Of a DNA stretch of 64,000 nt, positions 18,964 through 32,019 are shown one piece after another. The notes beneath the pieces are model-generated. The model searched no databases and was not told the origin of the DNA. It was given only the letters and a program-made list of their open reading frames with translations. Source of the DNA: Zygosaccharomyces rouxii (Eukaryota; Ascomycota; Saccharomycetes; Saccharomycetales; Saccharomycetaceae); assembly GCF_000026365.1 (NCBI RefSeq), contig NC_012992.1:434001-498000 (forward strand). The letters are read 5' to 3'. A program made the translations under genes and the position numbers. How positions within the stretch are numbered: the stretch's first letter is position 1; each line of letters opens with the position of its first letter.

Positions 18964-19830
18964 ATGGATAGTGTTAGAAATAGAAATTCCAAAATGGATA
19001 TAGCAATTGATGATAGCTCAAGAGAGTTTAACAGATCCGACCTAGAGTTTGAGTTCCGTGAGGGGCTCTACGGTAACAATCGTGAGAATAATCAAGGAGG
19101 AGACGAGGAACCATTACAAAGCCTGAGTAGAAGAGCTTCCAGTATATTTTCCATAACAGCACCACCTCTAAATCCACCTGATGAAACTGATATCCAAAAA
19201 TTTACCAGTGATGATTTCCATTTTAGCATGTTGAGAAATTTGCATCTCGCAGACTTTATTACAATGATGAACTGTTTTTCAGGGTTTTATTCTATTATCA
19301 GTTGTTTGAGATTTACTTTGACAGGCAAACCTCATTATGTGCAGCGTGCCCATTTTTTCATCTTCCTAGGTATGTGCTTTGATTTCTTGGATGGTAAAGT
19401 GGCTCGTTTGAGAAATAGATCGTCATTAATGGGACAAGAATTAGATTCATTGGCAGATTTAGTTTCATTCGGTGTTGCTCCTGCTGTTATTGCATTTGCC
19501 ATTGGTTTCCAAACTACTTTAGACGTTTTGACACTTTCATATTTCGTTCTTTGTGGATTGGCAAGACTAGCAAGATTTAACGTTACTGTCGCACAACTCC
19601 CCAAAGATGTTAGTGGCAAGTCCAAGTATTTTGAAGGTTTACCCATGCCAACCACTTTGGGATTAGTTGCAGCAATGGCATTCCTCGTAAACAGGGGTCT
19701 CATCCTGGAAGATTTGCCCTTTTCGATCTTTAGGAAAGGCAAGTATTTTGAGTTTCATCCTGGTATCATTGTTTTCTTTCTGCATGGTTGTGGTATGATT
19801 TCCAAGAGCCTAAAGATCCCAAAGCCATGA
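18964..19830 (+). CDS. CHO1: Phosphatidylserine synthase
   Basis: A 288-residue protein (276 in S. cerevisiae), starting at ATG 18964; the frame is open upstream but without another ATG before the leader. A hydrophilic, acidic N-terminus of ~85 residues precedes several membrane segments. The CDP-alcohol phosphotransferase signature DG-x2-AR-x8-G-x3-D-x3-D is present (LDGKVARLRNRSS, then GQELDSLADL). The C-terminus ISKSLKIPKP is the typical Cho1 end. It makes phosphatidylserine from CDP-diacylglycerol and serine in the ER. S. cerevisiae CHO1 is YER026C, so a synteny break lies between MRPL24 and this gene. Confidence 0.96.
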   Translation: MDSVRNRNSKMDIAIDDSSREFNRSDLEFEFREGLYGNNRENNQGGDEEPLQSLSRRASSIFSITAPPLNPPDETDIQKFTSDDFHFSMLRNLHLADFITMMNCFSGFYSIISCLRFTLTGKPHYVQRAHFFIFLGMCFDFLDGKVARLRNRSSLMGQELDSLADLVSFGVAPAVIAFAIGFQTTLDVLTLSYFVLCGLARLARFNVTVAQLPKDVSGKSKYFEGLPMPTTLGLVAAMAFLVNRGLILEDLPFSIFRKGKYFEFHPGIIVFFLHGCGMISKSLKIPKP

Positions 19831-20207
19831 AGTTTATGGTGATCCCCTTGCTAAGATGTGAAATGACCACGACTAAAAGAATTGTTTAAACAAGTTACGC
19901 GGCTACTTAAATAGTTAAAAAAAAAGAAGGAACATTAATGGATCGGATGTTGGGCATTGACTTATGAGATTGCCCCTGGTATCTCTACGATATCAAGGCT
20001 CTAGCTTTCTAGAAAAAAAAAAAAAGGCAAAAAGCGGGAACAGATTATATAAAAATTCATCTAGGAGGACATAAATTTCCTCTTTACAATCGTGTAGTAA
20101 ACAATTTATTTTATGGCGGTAGGGGATGGTGAATTGAGAAGCGTCTATACAGTGATACCTGTATAATTCAAGGCGAAGAATTGCAAAATTCAAAAAGAAA
20201 AAATAAT
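19831..20207. other. Spacer between CHO1 and tRNA-His
   Basis: 377 bp with A-rich runs at 19917-19930 and 20011-20025. The run just left of the tRNA (about 20191-20205) reads as T on the tRNA strand and serves as its Pol III terminator. No gene seen. Confidence 0.5.
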
Positions 20208-20279
20208 TGCCATTCCCGGGAATCGAACCTGGGTCTGCTCGGCCACAACGAGCTGTACTAACCACTATACTAGAATGGC
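20208..20279 (-). tRNA. tRNA-His (GUG)
   Basis: A 72-nt cloverleaf on the reverse strand. The 5' acceptor GCCATTC pairs with GAATGGC, followed by discriminator A. The anticodon loop carries GTG flanked by T and G, and a TTCGATTC T-loop is present. It is intronless. A T-run follows on the same strand. The extra G at position -1 of tRNA-His is added after transcription in eukaryotes; the genomic base before it is T. Confidence 0.96.
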
Positions 20280-20685
20280 AGGTGTTCTTGTTGGAATGTT
20301 AAAGAAGAGGGAGTAACATAAGCAGGATAACAGCTTTACTCACTAAAAAACCTAATATGACAATGTCCTGTTATATGACCCCATGAGAGATACGCGATTT
20401 GGACTTGGGAATCAGAAAACCAGGAGGTATCATATGCAAGATCCCAGTAAAGAACTGGGTGATCGCCAAGTTATGTTTCGTCTAAATGATCTTTTTCCAG
20501 TTTAATACTTGTATACGCTCTGTCCATTATATAACAAATCAGTAAAAATGGGAAGAGCGCTATAAATGTCCGTACAAAAGTAATCTTTAGACATCGGCGC
20601 CAAGCAGATGTTAAAGTCCTATTTATTAAATTTTACATATTTGTTGAAGAAATGCATCTTTAATGTTTTATCTGTCCTTGTAACC
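20280..20685. other. Spacer between tRNA-His and KEX1
   Basis: 406 bp upstream of the tRNA and downstream of KEX1. I see no gene. Confidence 0.5.
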
Positions 20686-22740
20686 CTACAAATTTTCGAG
20701 TTCAAAGGACTCGTCCAATTCTGTATTGGGTACTCTTGTGTATGATCCGTTCTTTTTTGGTGCAGATTGTCCACTTCTAGGTTGGCTTTGATCAGTTTCA
20801 AAATCGTAACCGTGTTCCAAATCATCTGCCCAGGAGACTCTTTTATTTTGAGAATCGTGTTGTCTACGACTTGGATCGATAAGAATTGCGCGAGTCTTGT
20901 TAGTATGCTTCCTGATGTAAATGTAGAAAACGAAAGAGCCCAATGTAAGCACAACGAGGATAGTGATACCGAAGATTTTAAAAGTACCTTTACGTCTTTT
21001 TCTTTGTCGATCTTGTTCCTCCTTTTCTTTATCTGGGTTTTCATTTGGTTTATCTTCACCACCTTTGTTCTTGTCGTCATTTTGATCAGTTGCCCCCACA
21101 GTTTCATCTTCCTTATCATCATCCAATAAACCAGATTCAGACTCTCCCTCTTCTAATTCATCTACGTATTGATCGAATTCTTCTTCCAATTCTTCTTCTT
21201 CGCTGGGTTTACCGTCAGTAATGCCTAAGACACCTAATTTGCTATTATCAAAATCGTCCATATCCTTTTCACTCGTTGTTACCAAAACGTCCTTACCATG
21301 TAATTCTTCTAAGAAAATGTCATCTAAGTAAATATCCACCACACCTCTACTGTATAAAGATTTATCGTTAGGGACCATATGTGATGCATTGTGGACACTG
21401 ATATAGGTCAAATTTCTATCGTGAAGAACATTGCCCGCAATATGATCTGTATTAGTCTCAAAATCTCTATAGTTCCAATCGTATTCTTTAGTCTTACTGG
21501 AGAAGCCCTTAGCACCACCCCACTGAAGTTTGTCAATCATGTCAAGAACACCCCTTTCATTACAGAGTAAATCCATTTCACCATTGTAAAGAATAACTTT
21601 GAGTCCCGAATCTAATAGAGCTGGCAATTTACGGACAGAAGGAACTGCTTTCCTATTTTTCAAATGGTAGTAGACTTCTAAATTACATTCTTTCCACTGT
21701 GGAACTTTCGAAGGATCCAGATTAAGGGCTTCTAGGATACCAGGTCTATCGAAAAATCCGGGAACATGCAAAACCTCGTCTGGCCAATTTGATCCACATG
21801 CAGGATAACTGTCTCTTAGATTGTACGAATAAATGTTCATACAAACTTGATTGGATGGAGTATCAGCAGAAACATCCCTTGTAGCTGTCAAGATCGATTG
21901 CAAAATATTTTCACACTCCTCATATTGAAATGGCTGATGTTCATTGGGATTTCTGCTGATAATTCTATCTTGACACTTTTCCTGTTGTCTCAAAAGCGTA
22001 CTGAAATGAGGATTGTTTTGATCAATTAGACCCTTAGAAAGTGCAAATGGTAAATAGGCTAATGATTGAGTATCAGGATCCATCCAACCATTACCAACTA
22101 AAATACCACGTAAATTGTACTTTGCCAAATCATCGCTAGTTTCAGCATTCCTCTTTTGAATAGCTTCCGCCAAAAAGGGAACGTATTGACCTGAATAACT
22201 TTCGCCTGCAATAATCAAATCCTTAAACTGGTCATCGGGGAAAACTTTGAAATAACTCTCTAAAAAGTCCATAAAATGTTGTGTAGTCAACGTTAAATCT
22301 TCATCATATTTTTTCTCCTTACTGTTGGAAACAGAAAATCCTGTATTCACTGGTTGATCCACATAGAGCATATCGGCTCTTGTATGCCACGAACCTTCAT
22401 TAACCACTAATTTTAAATCTTTATTAACTCTAAAGGGCCCATTTTCCACTAATGCGCCATCCATTGACGAACAACCAGGACCTCCATTTAACCAAATTAT
22501 TAAAGTATTTAAAACTTTATCAGGTCTGCTAAATTTCCAAAAAAAATAATCAATTTCATCTTTATCATCAGAATTTGACTGAGCAAGCGGCATATGTCCT
22601 GCATACATTTCAGGAATTGTGGACTTATCTTCAATTTCTGATAATCCCGGTAGAAGCTCAGGCGCAACGCTGTATTGCTTCTTTGAGGGCAATGCCTGGC
22701 AAACTACCCACAGGATCGCACTAAAATACCAAAACCGCAT
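20686..22740 (-). CDS. KEX1: Golgi serine carboxypeptidase Kex1
   Basis: A 684-residue protein (729 in S. cerevisiae) starting at ATG 22738-22740. It has a hydrophobic signal peptide (residues ~1-17) and a carboxypeptidase domain with WLNGGPGCSS (83-92), the catalytic serine in GESYSG (Ser181), and the catalytic histidine in NASHMVPND. A very acidic D/E-rich stretch, one membrane segment near residues 585-608 and a cytosolic tail follow. Kex1 trims C-terminal Lys and Arg from secreted pro-proteins such as alpha-factor precursors in the late Golgi. It is divergent from ARO8, as in S. cerevisiae (YGL203C/YGL202W). Confidence 0.97.
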   Translation of the reverse strand: MRFWYFSAILWVVCQALPSKKQYSVAPELLPGLSEIEDKSTIPEMYAGHMPLAQSNSDDKDEIDYFFWKFSRPDKVLNTLIIWLNGGPGCSSMDGALVENGPFRVNKDLKLVVNEGSWHTRADMLYVDQPVNTGFSVSNSKEKKYDEDLTLTTQHFMDFLESYFKVFPDDQFKDLIIAGESYSGQYVPFLAEAIQKRNAETSDDLAKYNLRGILVGNGWMDPDTQSLAYLPFALSKGLIDQNNPHFSTLLRQQEKCQDRIISRNPNEHQPFQYEECENILQSILTATRDVSADTPSNQVCMNIYSYNLRDSYPACGSNWPDEVLHVPGFFDRPGILEALNLDPSKVPQWKECNLEVYYHLKNRKAVPSVRKLPALLDSGLKVILYNGEMDLLCNERGVLDMIDKLQWGGAKGFSSKTKEYDWNYRDFETNTDHIAGNVLHDRNLTYISVHNASHMVPNDKSLYSRGVVDIYLDDIFLEELHGKDVLVTTSEKDMDDFDNSKLGVLGITDGKPSEEEELEEEFDQYVDELEEGESESGLLDDDKEDETVGATDQNDDKNKGGEDKPNENPDKEKEEQDRQRKRRKGTFKIFGITILVVLTLGSFVFYIYIRKHTNKTRAILIDPSRRQHDSQNKRVSWADDLEHGYDFETDQSQPRSGQSAPKKNGSYTRVPNTELDESFELENL

Positions 22741-23341
22741 AACGTAGTAGTAATTTGGAGTTGGTATTTGAAGGACTGACAGAATTACTATTCAGTTATA
22801 TCTCTATTCAGCTTAGTTATTGTCTTAAGTTTAGCTTAACCAAGAGAAATGTGTTCTCCTAACAGCGAAACGGGTCCGATATCATAGTCCCAAGTCACGT
22901 GATTTAGAATACGATAACAGAAGAGAGAAGAGTCGCTAAGAAGATGTCCAGCTGGCTCACTTTACAGTATACCATCTTCTTACTGTGTTACTCGTAATTA
23001 TCCATTAGCAATAGCCGTTACTATTACCCACATATCACGTGACCACTGCCTATTACTATACCGCTAAAATTAAATCATGCAACCGTTGGACTGTTTAACC
23101 AAGAATAGCGACTCACTCATAGTGATCGATTAATCTCAATCACAAGAGGATGATGGGAAATACTACAATGTCGTAACAGATTACTTGCTGTAAAGCGACA
23201 CAGCAGATTAACACCGTAACTCCGCTCGAAAGATTTACATACTGCCGTCTACTGACTGCTGAAACTGTTGACTATACGTTCAGTCACTCGCTCACTAGGC
23301 TTCAGTTCCAAGATATTTCAATGCCTTATTCGCCTGTAGTT

Positions 23342-23348
23342 TGACTCA
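23342..23348 (+). promoter_or_regulatory. Gcn4 site upstream of ARO8
   Basis: TGACTCA is a perfect Gcn4 core, about 220 bp upstream of the ARO8 start. ARO8 is under general amino-acid control in S. cerevisiae, so the site is plausible. Confidence 0.65.
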
Positions 23349-23351
23349 TAT

Positions 23352-23408
23352 CGGTAATTCTCGGTGCTGCTCTCCTGCACCGGCCATGTCTTTTACCGAT
23401 GATAACCG
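23352..23408. promoter_or_regulatory. Pair of CCG-N7-CCG elements (Aro80-type) upstream of ARO8
   Basis: CGG-TAATTCT-CGG at 23352-23364 reads on the reverse strand as CCGAGAATTACCG. That fits the Aro80 consensus WRCCGWSATTTRCCGAWW with about two mismatches. A second CCG-ATGATAA-CCG lies on the forward strand at 23396-23408 with matching outer bases. Both have exactly the 7-bp spacing used by Aro80. Function is inferred from spacing and flanks. Confidence 0.5.
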
Positions 23409-23563
23409 AAATAGATGATGACTGAAAAATTCCACCGTAATACCGACCTCGAGAATATTTCATATTTAAGTAACATAAAGTAAAGTACTACTTGTCGTTT
23501 GTGTCAATATCTGCAAGAAGAATAACAATCACCAATTTCCTGTCCTGTCCTGCCCTTCCCGAT

Positions 23564-25054
23564 ATGACTTTGCCAGAAGCAAGAGATTTTTCATTCCTTT
23601 TCTCTAAGGAGACCAAGTCAAGAAAACCATCACCATTGAAGACTTGTATTCACCATTTCTCGAACCCAAATTTGATTTTCTTGGGTGGTGGTTTGCCATT
23701 AAGTGATTACTTCCCCTGGGACAATTTGAGTGCAGAATCTCCATTACCTCCTTTCACCAAGGGCATCGGTGCATCTCCAACTGGCTCCAAAGATGATACT
23801 TTGAATGTTTTGGTTAAAAAGAACGAAAAGACTGGTGACGATATTCCATTAGCAAGAGCATTACAATATGGTCATTCTAATGGTCAGCCTGAGCTACTGG
23901 ATTTCCTAAGAGGTCACACAACCGAAATTCATGATATGAAATATGCTGACTGGGAGGTCATTGCATCCGTTGGTAACACTAACGCCTGGGAATCCACTTT
24001 AAGAATTTTCTGTGATAGAGGAGATGTTGTGTTATTTGAAGAATATTCTTTTTCATCTTGTTTAGCTGCCTGTGAAGCTCAAGGTGTTACTACCATTCCA
24101 ATACCAATTGATGCTTTCGGGATTGTTCCTGAAAAATTGGAAGACTTACTTGATAACTGGACTCCAAATGCTCCAAAGCCAAAGTTACTCTACACCATTC
24201 CTACTGGTCAAAACCCAACTGGTACGTCTTTGCCAAATGATAGAAGGGAAGCTATTTACCGTATTGCTCAAAAACACGACTTCTTGATTGTGGAAGATGA
24301 ACCATACTATTTCTTACAAGTTGGTGATTACATCGAAGACTTAAAGAAAAGAGAACAAGTTTACTCTGCCCCCAAACAATCTCACGAAGAATTTAAGAAA
24401 TCCTTAGTTAAATCTTTCCTATCGCTCGACACTGAAGGTCGTGTCATTAGATTAGATTCATTCTCCAAAGTTTTAGGTCCAGGTACCAGATTGGGATGGA
24501 TTACAGGTTCCAAACAACTAATGAAGGCCTATGTCAGTCTTCATGAAATGACTATTCAATGTCCTTCAGGATTTTCTCAAGTGCTGGTCGCTGGTACTTT
24601 GCACCGTTGGGGTCAAGGTGGTTATTTGGACTGGTTAATCGGTCTACGTCATGAATACGTTGGCAAGCGTGATCACACCATCGATTCTCTAACTAAATAC
24701 TTGCCTAAGAACGATGTTTTCAGTGTGGTACCACCAGTAGCTGGTATGTTCTTTACCGTCAACATCGATGCTTCTGCTCATCCGGAATTCAAGACTAAAT
24801 ACAATTCAGACCCTTCCAAGGTGGAAAATGCTATCTACGAGAAGGTTATCAGTCGTGGTGTTCTAGTTGTCCCAGGTGGCTGGTTCAAGACTGCGGGACA
24901 AACTAACCCACCTCTACCTGACAAGAGCGATAAATCTAAGGCAAATGAAATTTTCTTCAGAGGTACTTATGCCGCTGTAGCTCCTGAAAAATTGGAAGAA
25001 GGTCTAAAAAGATTATGCGATGCCCTCAAGGAGGAATTTGGTTTCACCAACTAG
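23564..25054 (+). CDS. ARO8: Aromatic aminotransferase I
   Basis: A 496-residue protein (500 in S. cerevisiae Aro8) from the ATG that gives [14 protein letters not shown], which aligns with the known N-terminus; the longer frame upstream is ignored. It is a fold-type I PLP enzyme: TGQNPTG substrate loop, EDEPYYFLQ, and the PLP lysine in [10 protein letters not shown] (about Lys302), with a conserved FFRGTYAAV segment near the end. It transaminates phenylalanine, tyrosine, tryptophan and related keto acids, and contributes to 2-aminoadipate transamination in lysine synthesis. It is divergent from KEX1, as in S. cerevisiae. Confidence 0.97.
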   Translation: MTLPEARDFSFLFSKETKSRKPSPLKTCIHHFSNPNLIFLGGGLPLSDYFPWDNLSAESPLPPFTKGIGASPTGSKDDTLNVLVKKNEKTGDDIPLARALQYGHSNGQPELLDFLRGHTTEIHDMKYADWEVIASVGNTNAWESTLRIFCDRGDVVLFEEYSFSSCLAACEAQGVTTIPIPIDAFGIVPEKLEDLLDNWTPNAPKPKLLYTIPTGQNPTGTSLPNDRREAIYRIAQKHDFLIVEDEPYYFLQVGDYIEDLKKREQVYSAPKQSHEEFKKSLVKSFLSLDTEGRVIRLDSFSKVLGPGTRLGWITGSKQLMKAYVSLHEMTIQCPSGFSQVLVAGTLHRWGQGGYLDWLIGLRHEYVGKRDHTIDSLTKYLPKNDVFSVVPPVAGMFFTVNIDASAHPEFKTKYNSDPSKVENAIYEKVISRGVLVVPGGWFKTAGQTNPPLPDKSDKSKANEIFFRGTYAAVAPEKLEEGLKRLCDALKEEFGFTN

Positions 25055-25180
25055 ATTGGATGGGATCTCTGAATCAGGCAATATGTATACTCATGTATGA
25101 ATTATTAGATAAGGGTAAACAAAACAGACTTATAAAAATTAGCATAATAGGAGAGTTTTCGAAACCCTCTTCCTCATTAA

Positions 25181-27877
25181 TCAAGGGGTCATTGGTTCTA
25201 CGTTCCAAATGGTGCTAGCGTATTCATCAATACATCTATCACTGCTGAAAAATCCAATGTTAGCAACACTGAGGATTGATTTCTTAATCCATTCGTGTTT
25301 GGAGTGGTGGTACGTCTCATCTACTAGATGGTGTGTAGCAAGGTAAGAATCAAAATCGTCACTCACAATATAGTAATCACCATGGTGTCTAATACTATCG
25401 ATCAATGGTTTAAATTCACCTTTAAATTCCGTAAAACTATCAAGCTCGTTTAAAACCCTGTCAATGGAAGGTGGCAATGGAGTTTCGTTGTACTGATGCT
25501 TAAATCTTAGATCATCCACGCTTTCACTTAAATGGCCGAACAAAAATATATTATCTTCCCCAATTTCTCTGGTAATTTCAACATTAGCACCATCAACCGT
25601 ACCAATAATTAACCCACCGTTCATGACAAACTTCATGTTTGAGGTACCAGAACCTTCCGTACCAGCGGTAGAAATATGCTCACTCAAATCACTTGCAGGC
25701 ACAATGATTTCAGCTTTGGAAACGTTATAATCGGGAATGAAGAAAACTTTGAGCAAATCTTGAATCTCCTTGTCGTTGTTGATCACCTCAGCAACAGAAT
25801 TGATTAATCTGATCACCAATTTGGCCATGTAATAACCTGCCGCACTTTTACCACCAAAGATAGAAACCTTACGTGGATATTTTGCAGCCACCTCCTCGAT
25901 CGATTTTCCATCCTTTAACATATCTTTCATGGAGAAGTACCTGTGAATTACACCAAAAATGTTCATCTGCTGTCTTTTGTACTCGTGCATACGTTTAACC
26001 TGGATATCAAACAATGTGTGCCTGATGTGTTCCTTGTTAATAACATCGACACCACCATTCAATTCCTTAATGTAATTAGCTAGTCTTATTTTATTGTGTT
26101 CCTTCACAGAATCCCATTTTGCTTGAAATTCAGGATCGTCGGCCTTCTTGGCCAAGGCAGTCAATTTAGACATATCCAACAAGAAATTCTGTGAAGGATC
26201 TCCGATAGCATCTCCAATTAACTCGGCAAGCTCAGGATTTGCTTGTTTCAACCATCTTCTTGGTGTGATACCATTGGTAACATTAGTAAACTTCTTGTTG
26301 CCAAAGACTTTTGCAAAATCTTTGAATATCGTTGTTCTTATCAATTGTGAGTGCAATTCAGCTACACCGTTAACATGATGGGAGCCAATAACTGCCAAGA
26401 AAGCCATCCTCACCTGTCTTTCAGGCGTTGCTTCTTCAATAATGGAAACATTTCTCAAGATATCGGTATCCTTGGGGAATTTTTTGTGGACTTCTTTTAA
26501 AAAGAACCAATTGATATCGTAAATGATTTCCAGATGTCTTGGCAACAGATTGCCAAATAGATCTATTGGCCATTTTTCCAGGGCTTCTTGCATCACAGTA
26601 TGGTTGGTATAGGCAAAAGTATGGGTGACAATGTCCCAAGCTTCATGCCAATCTAGTTTTTCTAAGTCGACCAAGATCCTCTGTAACTCCACAATCGCTA
26701 GCGTTGGATGGGTGTCATTTAATTGAATCGCGATTTTATCGGGAAGTTCTCTCCATGGTCTCTTGGATTTCTTGAATCTTCTCACGATATCATGCAAGGA
26801 AGCGGCACACCAGAAGTATTGCTGTTTTAATCTCAATTCTTTACCTTCAGTAAAGTTGTCGTTTGGGTAAAGAACTGCGGTGATTGATTCCGCACGCTGT
26901 TGTTGGTCAACAGAATTTTTGTAATCACCACTATTAAATTTGGCGAAATCAAATTCCGTAGTGGGTTTTGCCCTCCACAATCTTAAATTGTTAACAGTAC
27001 TAGTCTTGAAACCGGGAACGGGGAAATCGTATGCCACTGCAAGAACTCGCTCACCACCAACCCATTGAGATGGTGATAAAGTACTTGTGTCACCATTCAC
27101 CCTGTCAACGTACCCATAGAAAGTGATAGGTACTTGAATTTCAGTACGTTCAATTTCCCATGGATTACCGCTATTCAACCAATAGTCCGGTGTCTCGACC
27201 TGGTAGCCATTGATGATCTTTTGTGCAAAGATACCATATTCGTAGCGTAAACCGTACCCCCAAGCTGGAATATTTTTAGTAGCCATCGAATCAACAAAAC
27301 AGGCTGCGAGACGACCTAGACCACCGTTACCAAGACCGGCATCGGGCTCCTTCTTCAAAACGTTCTCCAAATTGAACCCCAAGTCGTCCAACCCCTTTTT
27401 GACAAATCCTCTAGAAGTATTGTCACCAGTGTTAGCAAGTTTATCATTACTAGACATGTTGATCAACGCATTGTCCAATGCACGACCCATTAAAAATTCT
27501 AATGACAAATAATAGACACGTTTGGGCTCTGTTGTGGTAATTTTCTGCTGAGTTGCATTCCAATCAATCAAGAGATTGTCTCGAACGGATAAGGAAGTAG
27601 CCTCATAGGCAGCTAGCTCATCGCAGTTATACATTGAACGAGCCAAGCTAGTTTCAACGTGACCCACAAATTTCTTCTCGAATCCACTTTCTTCATCAAA
27701 TTTCTGAATACCATTTTTTTCCCAGAGCTCCCTAGATTTCAAGGGAATGGTTGCATCAATGGTCTTAATCTCTTGAGGCAAAAACCCTGAGATTCTCCTG
27801 GTTAAACGCGGAACATGTTGAGGTGAACGTGGTTCTCCTCTAATGAGATCATTACTGGTACTGAAACTAGGAGCCAT
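25181..27877 (-). CDS. GPH1: Glycogen phosphorylase
   Basis: An 898-residue protein (902 in S. cerevisiae Gph1, YPR160W). It starts at ATG 27875-27877. Family hallmarks are LGNGGLGRLAACFVDSMA, the long catalytic domain, QLNDTHP, and the PLP-binding lysine in GTSNMKFVMNGG (about Lys749). It releases glucose-1-phosphate from glycogen in the cytosol. The N-terminal regulatory segment reads RLTRRISGFLPQ, putting Ser30 where the yeast enzyme has its regulatory phospho-threonine. The stop codon lies 126 bp from the convergent ARO8 stop. Confidence 0.98.
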   Translation of the reverse strand: MAPSFSTSNDLIRGEPRSPQHVPRLTRRISGFLPQEIKTIDATIPLKSRELWEKNGIQKFDEESGFEKKFVGHVETSLARSMYNCDELAAYEATSLSVRDNLLIDWNATQQKITTTEPKRVYYLSLEFLMGRALDNALINMSSNDKLANTGDNTSRGFVKKGLDDLGFNLENVLKKEPDAGLGNGGLGRLAACFVDSMATKNIPAWGYGLRYEYGIFAQKIINGYQVETPDYWLNSGNPWEIERTEIQVPITFYGYVDRVNGDTSTLSPSQWVGGERVLAVAYDFPVPGFKTSTVNNLRLWRAKPTTEFDFAKFNSGDYKNSVDQQQRAESITAVLYPNDNFTEGKELRLKQQYFWCAASLHDIVRRFKKSKRPWRELPDKIAIQLNDTHPTLAIVELQRILVDLEKLDWHEAWDIVTHTFAYTNHTVMQEALEKWPIDLFGNLLPRHLEIIYDINWFFLKEVHKKFPKDTDILRNVSIIEEATPERQVRMAFLAVIGSHHVNGVAELHSQLIRTTIFKDFAKVFGNKKFTNVTNGITPRRWLKQANPELAELIGDAIGDPSQNFLLDMSKLTALAKKADDPEFQAKWDSVKEHNKIRLANYIKELNGGVDVINKEHIRHTLFDIQVKRMHEYKRQQMNIFGVIHRYFSMKDMLKDGKSIEEVAAKYPRKVSIFGGKSAAGYYMAKLVIRLINSVAEVINNDKEIQDLLKVFFIPDYNVSKAEIIVPASDLSEHISTAGTEGSGTSNMKFVMNGGLIIGTVDGANVEITREIGEDNIFLFGHLSESVDDLRFKHQYNETPLPPSIDRVLNELDSFTEFKGEFKPLIDSIRHHGDYYIVSDDFDSYLATHHLVDETYHHSKHEWIKKSILSVANIGFFSSDRCIDEYASTIWNVEPMTP

Positions 27878-28464
27878 CGCTTGAATATCCTTTATTATCT
27901 ACTATGTCGGAAAAAAAATCAAAATCTGGGGGGATTTGTAAGTATTTTTGATGACATTTCCATTCGATGGTCTTCGACGGGTGGAAACCATGCTTATATA
28001 GCACGTCTCACCTTAAGTCTTCCCTCGTTTGGGTTGTTCCCCCCTTGATCAATCTCCATGTTTAATTTTTCAAGGATAATAATGGACTAATATCACCCCG
28101 CCAAATTAAGAAAATAAAAAAGTGATGATAATAATAATCATTAGTGTAACACCTATTTTAAAACTTCAGATAATTCCTCCCTGATTTGGACTCTTTTTAC
28201 GGGCTCCCTTTTAGCATTTATTGTAAATCGGGTGAGCTTATAGACATCTTCAATATTGCATCTTTCTCTTCCTATGTGTGGGGGTAAAAACATGCAAGGT
28301 TATCCCACGTGCTTCTGATGATAATCAATAAGTTCTGGGGATTCTGTCAACTGATAGTAACAATGCATTTCTTCTCCACACACTGCACTGTCCTTGTTAC
28401 CTAATGGCGTGAGACAATAATGTTTGTATACGAAAAGACATTCGTTTTAATTGCACGGCGGCGC
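27878..28464. promoter_or_regulatory. GPH1 promoter region / downstream of CDC54
   Basis: 587 bp. CCCCT-type stress cores occur near 28040 in a run of six Cs, which would suit GPH1, a classic stress- and starvation-induced gene. TATA-like sequence (CTTATATAG) lies near 27992-28000. No gene is seen. Confidence 0.5.
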
Positions 28465-31948
<3,484 letters not shown>

Positions 31949-32019
31949 TGCGCAAGCCCGGAATCGAACCAGGGGCTCATCGATGGCAACGATGAATTTT
32001 ACCACTAAACCACTTGCGC
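31949..32019 (-). tRNA. tRNA-Gly (GCC)
   Basis: A 71-nt reverse-strand cloverleaf. Acceptor GCGCAAG pairs with CTTGCGC, with discriminator A. The anticodon GCC lies in TTGCCAT, and GGTTCGATTCC forms the T-arm. It is intronless, with a T-run (A6 on the + strand) just downstream. Confidence 0.97.

Larger units (their letters stand above)
22741..23563. promoter_or_regulatory. Divergent promoter region of KEX1 and ARO8
   Basis: 823 bp between divergent starts. Two TCACGTGA octamers (22895-22902 and 23035-23042) fit Cbf1-type E-boxes. A perfect Gcn4 site and two CCG-N7-CCG elements lie on the ARO8 side and are listed separately. No gene is seen. Confidence 0.7.

Noticed and set aside
20285..20296. 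TGTTGGAATGTT next to tRNA-His, like the start of a Ty1 LTR
   Set aside because: Similarity stops after about ten bases and no matching LTR end is found.
22895..23042. Two RTCACGTG sequences that fit the centromere element CDEI
   Set aside because: The DNA next to them is not an 80-bp AT-rich CDEII, and no CDEIII with the CCGAA core lies at the right distance. They fit E-boxes better.
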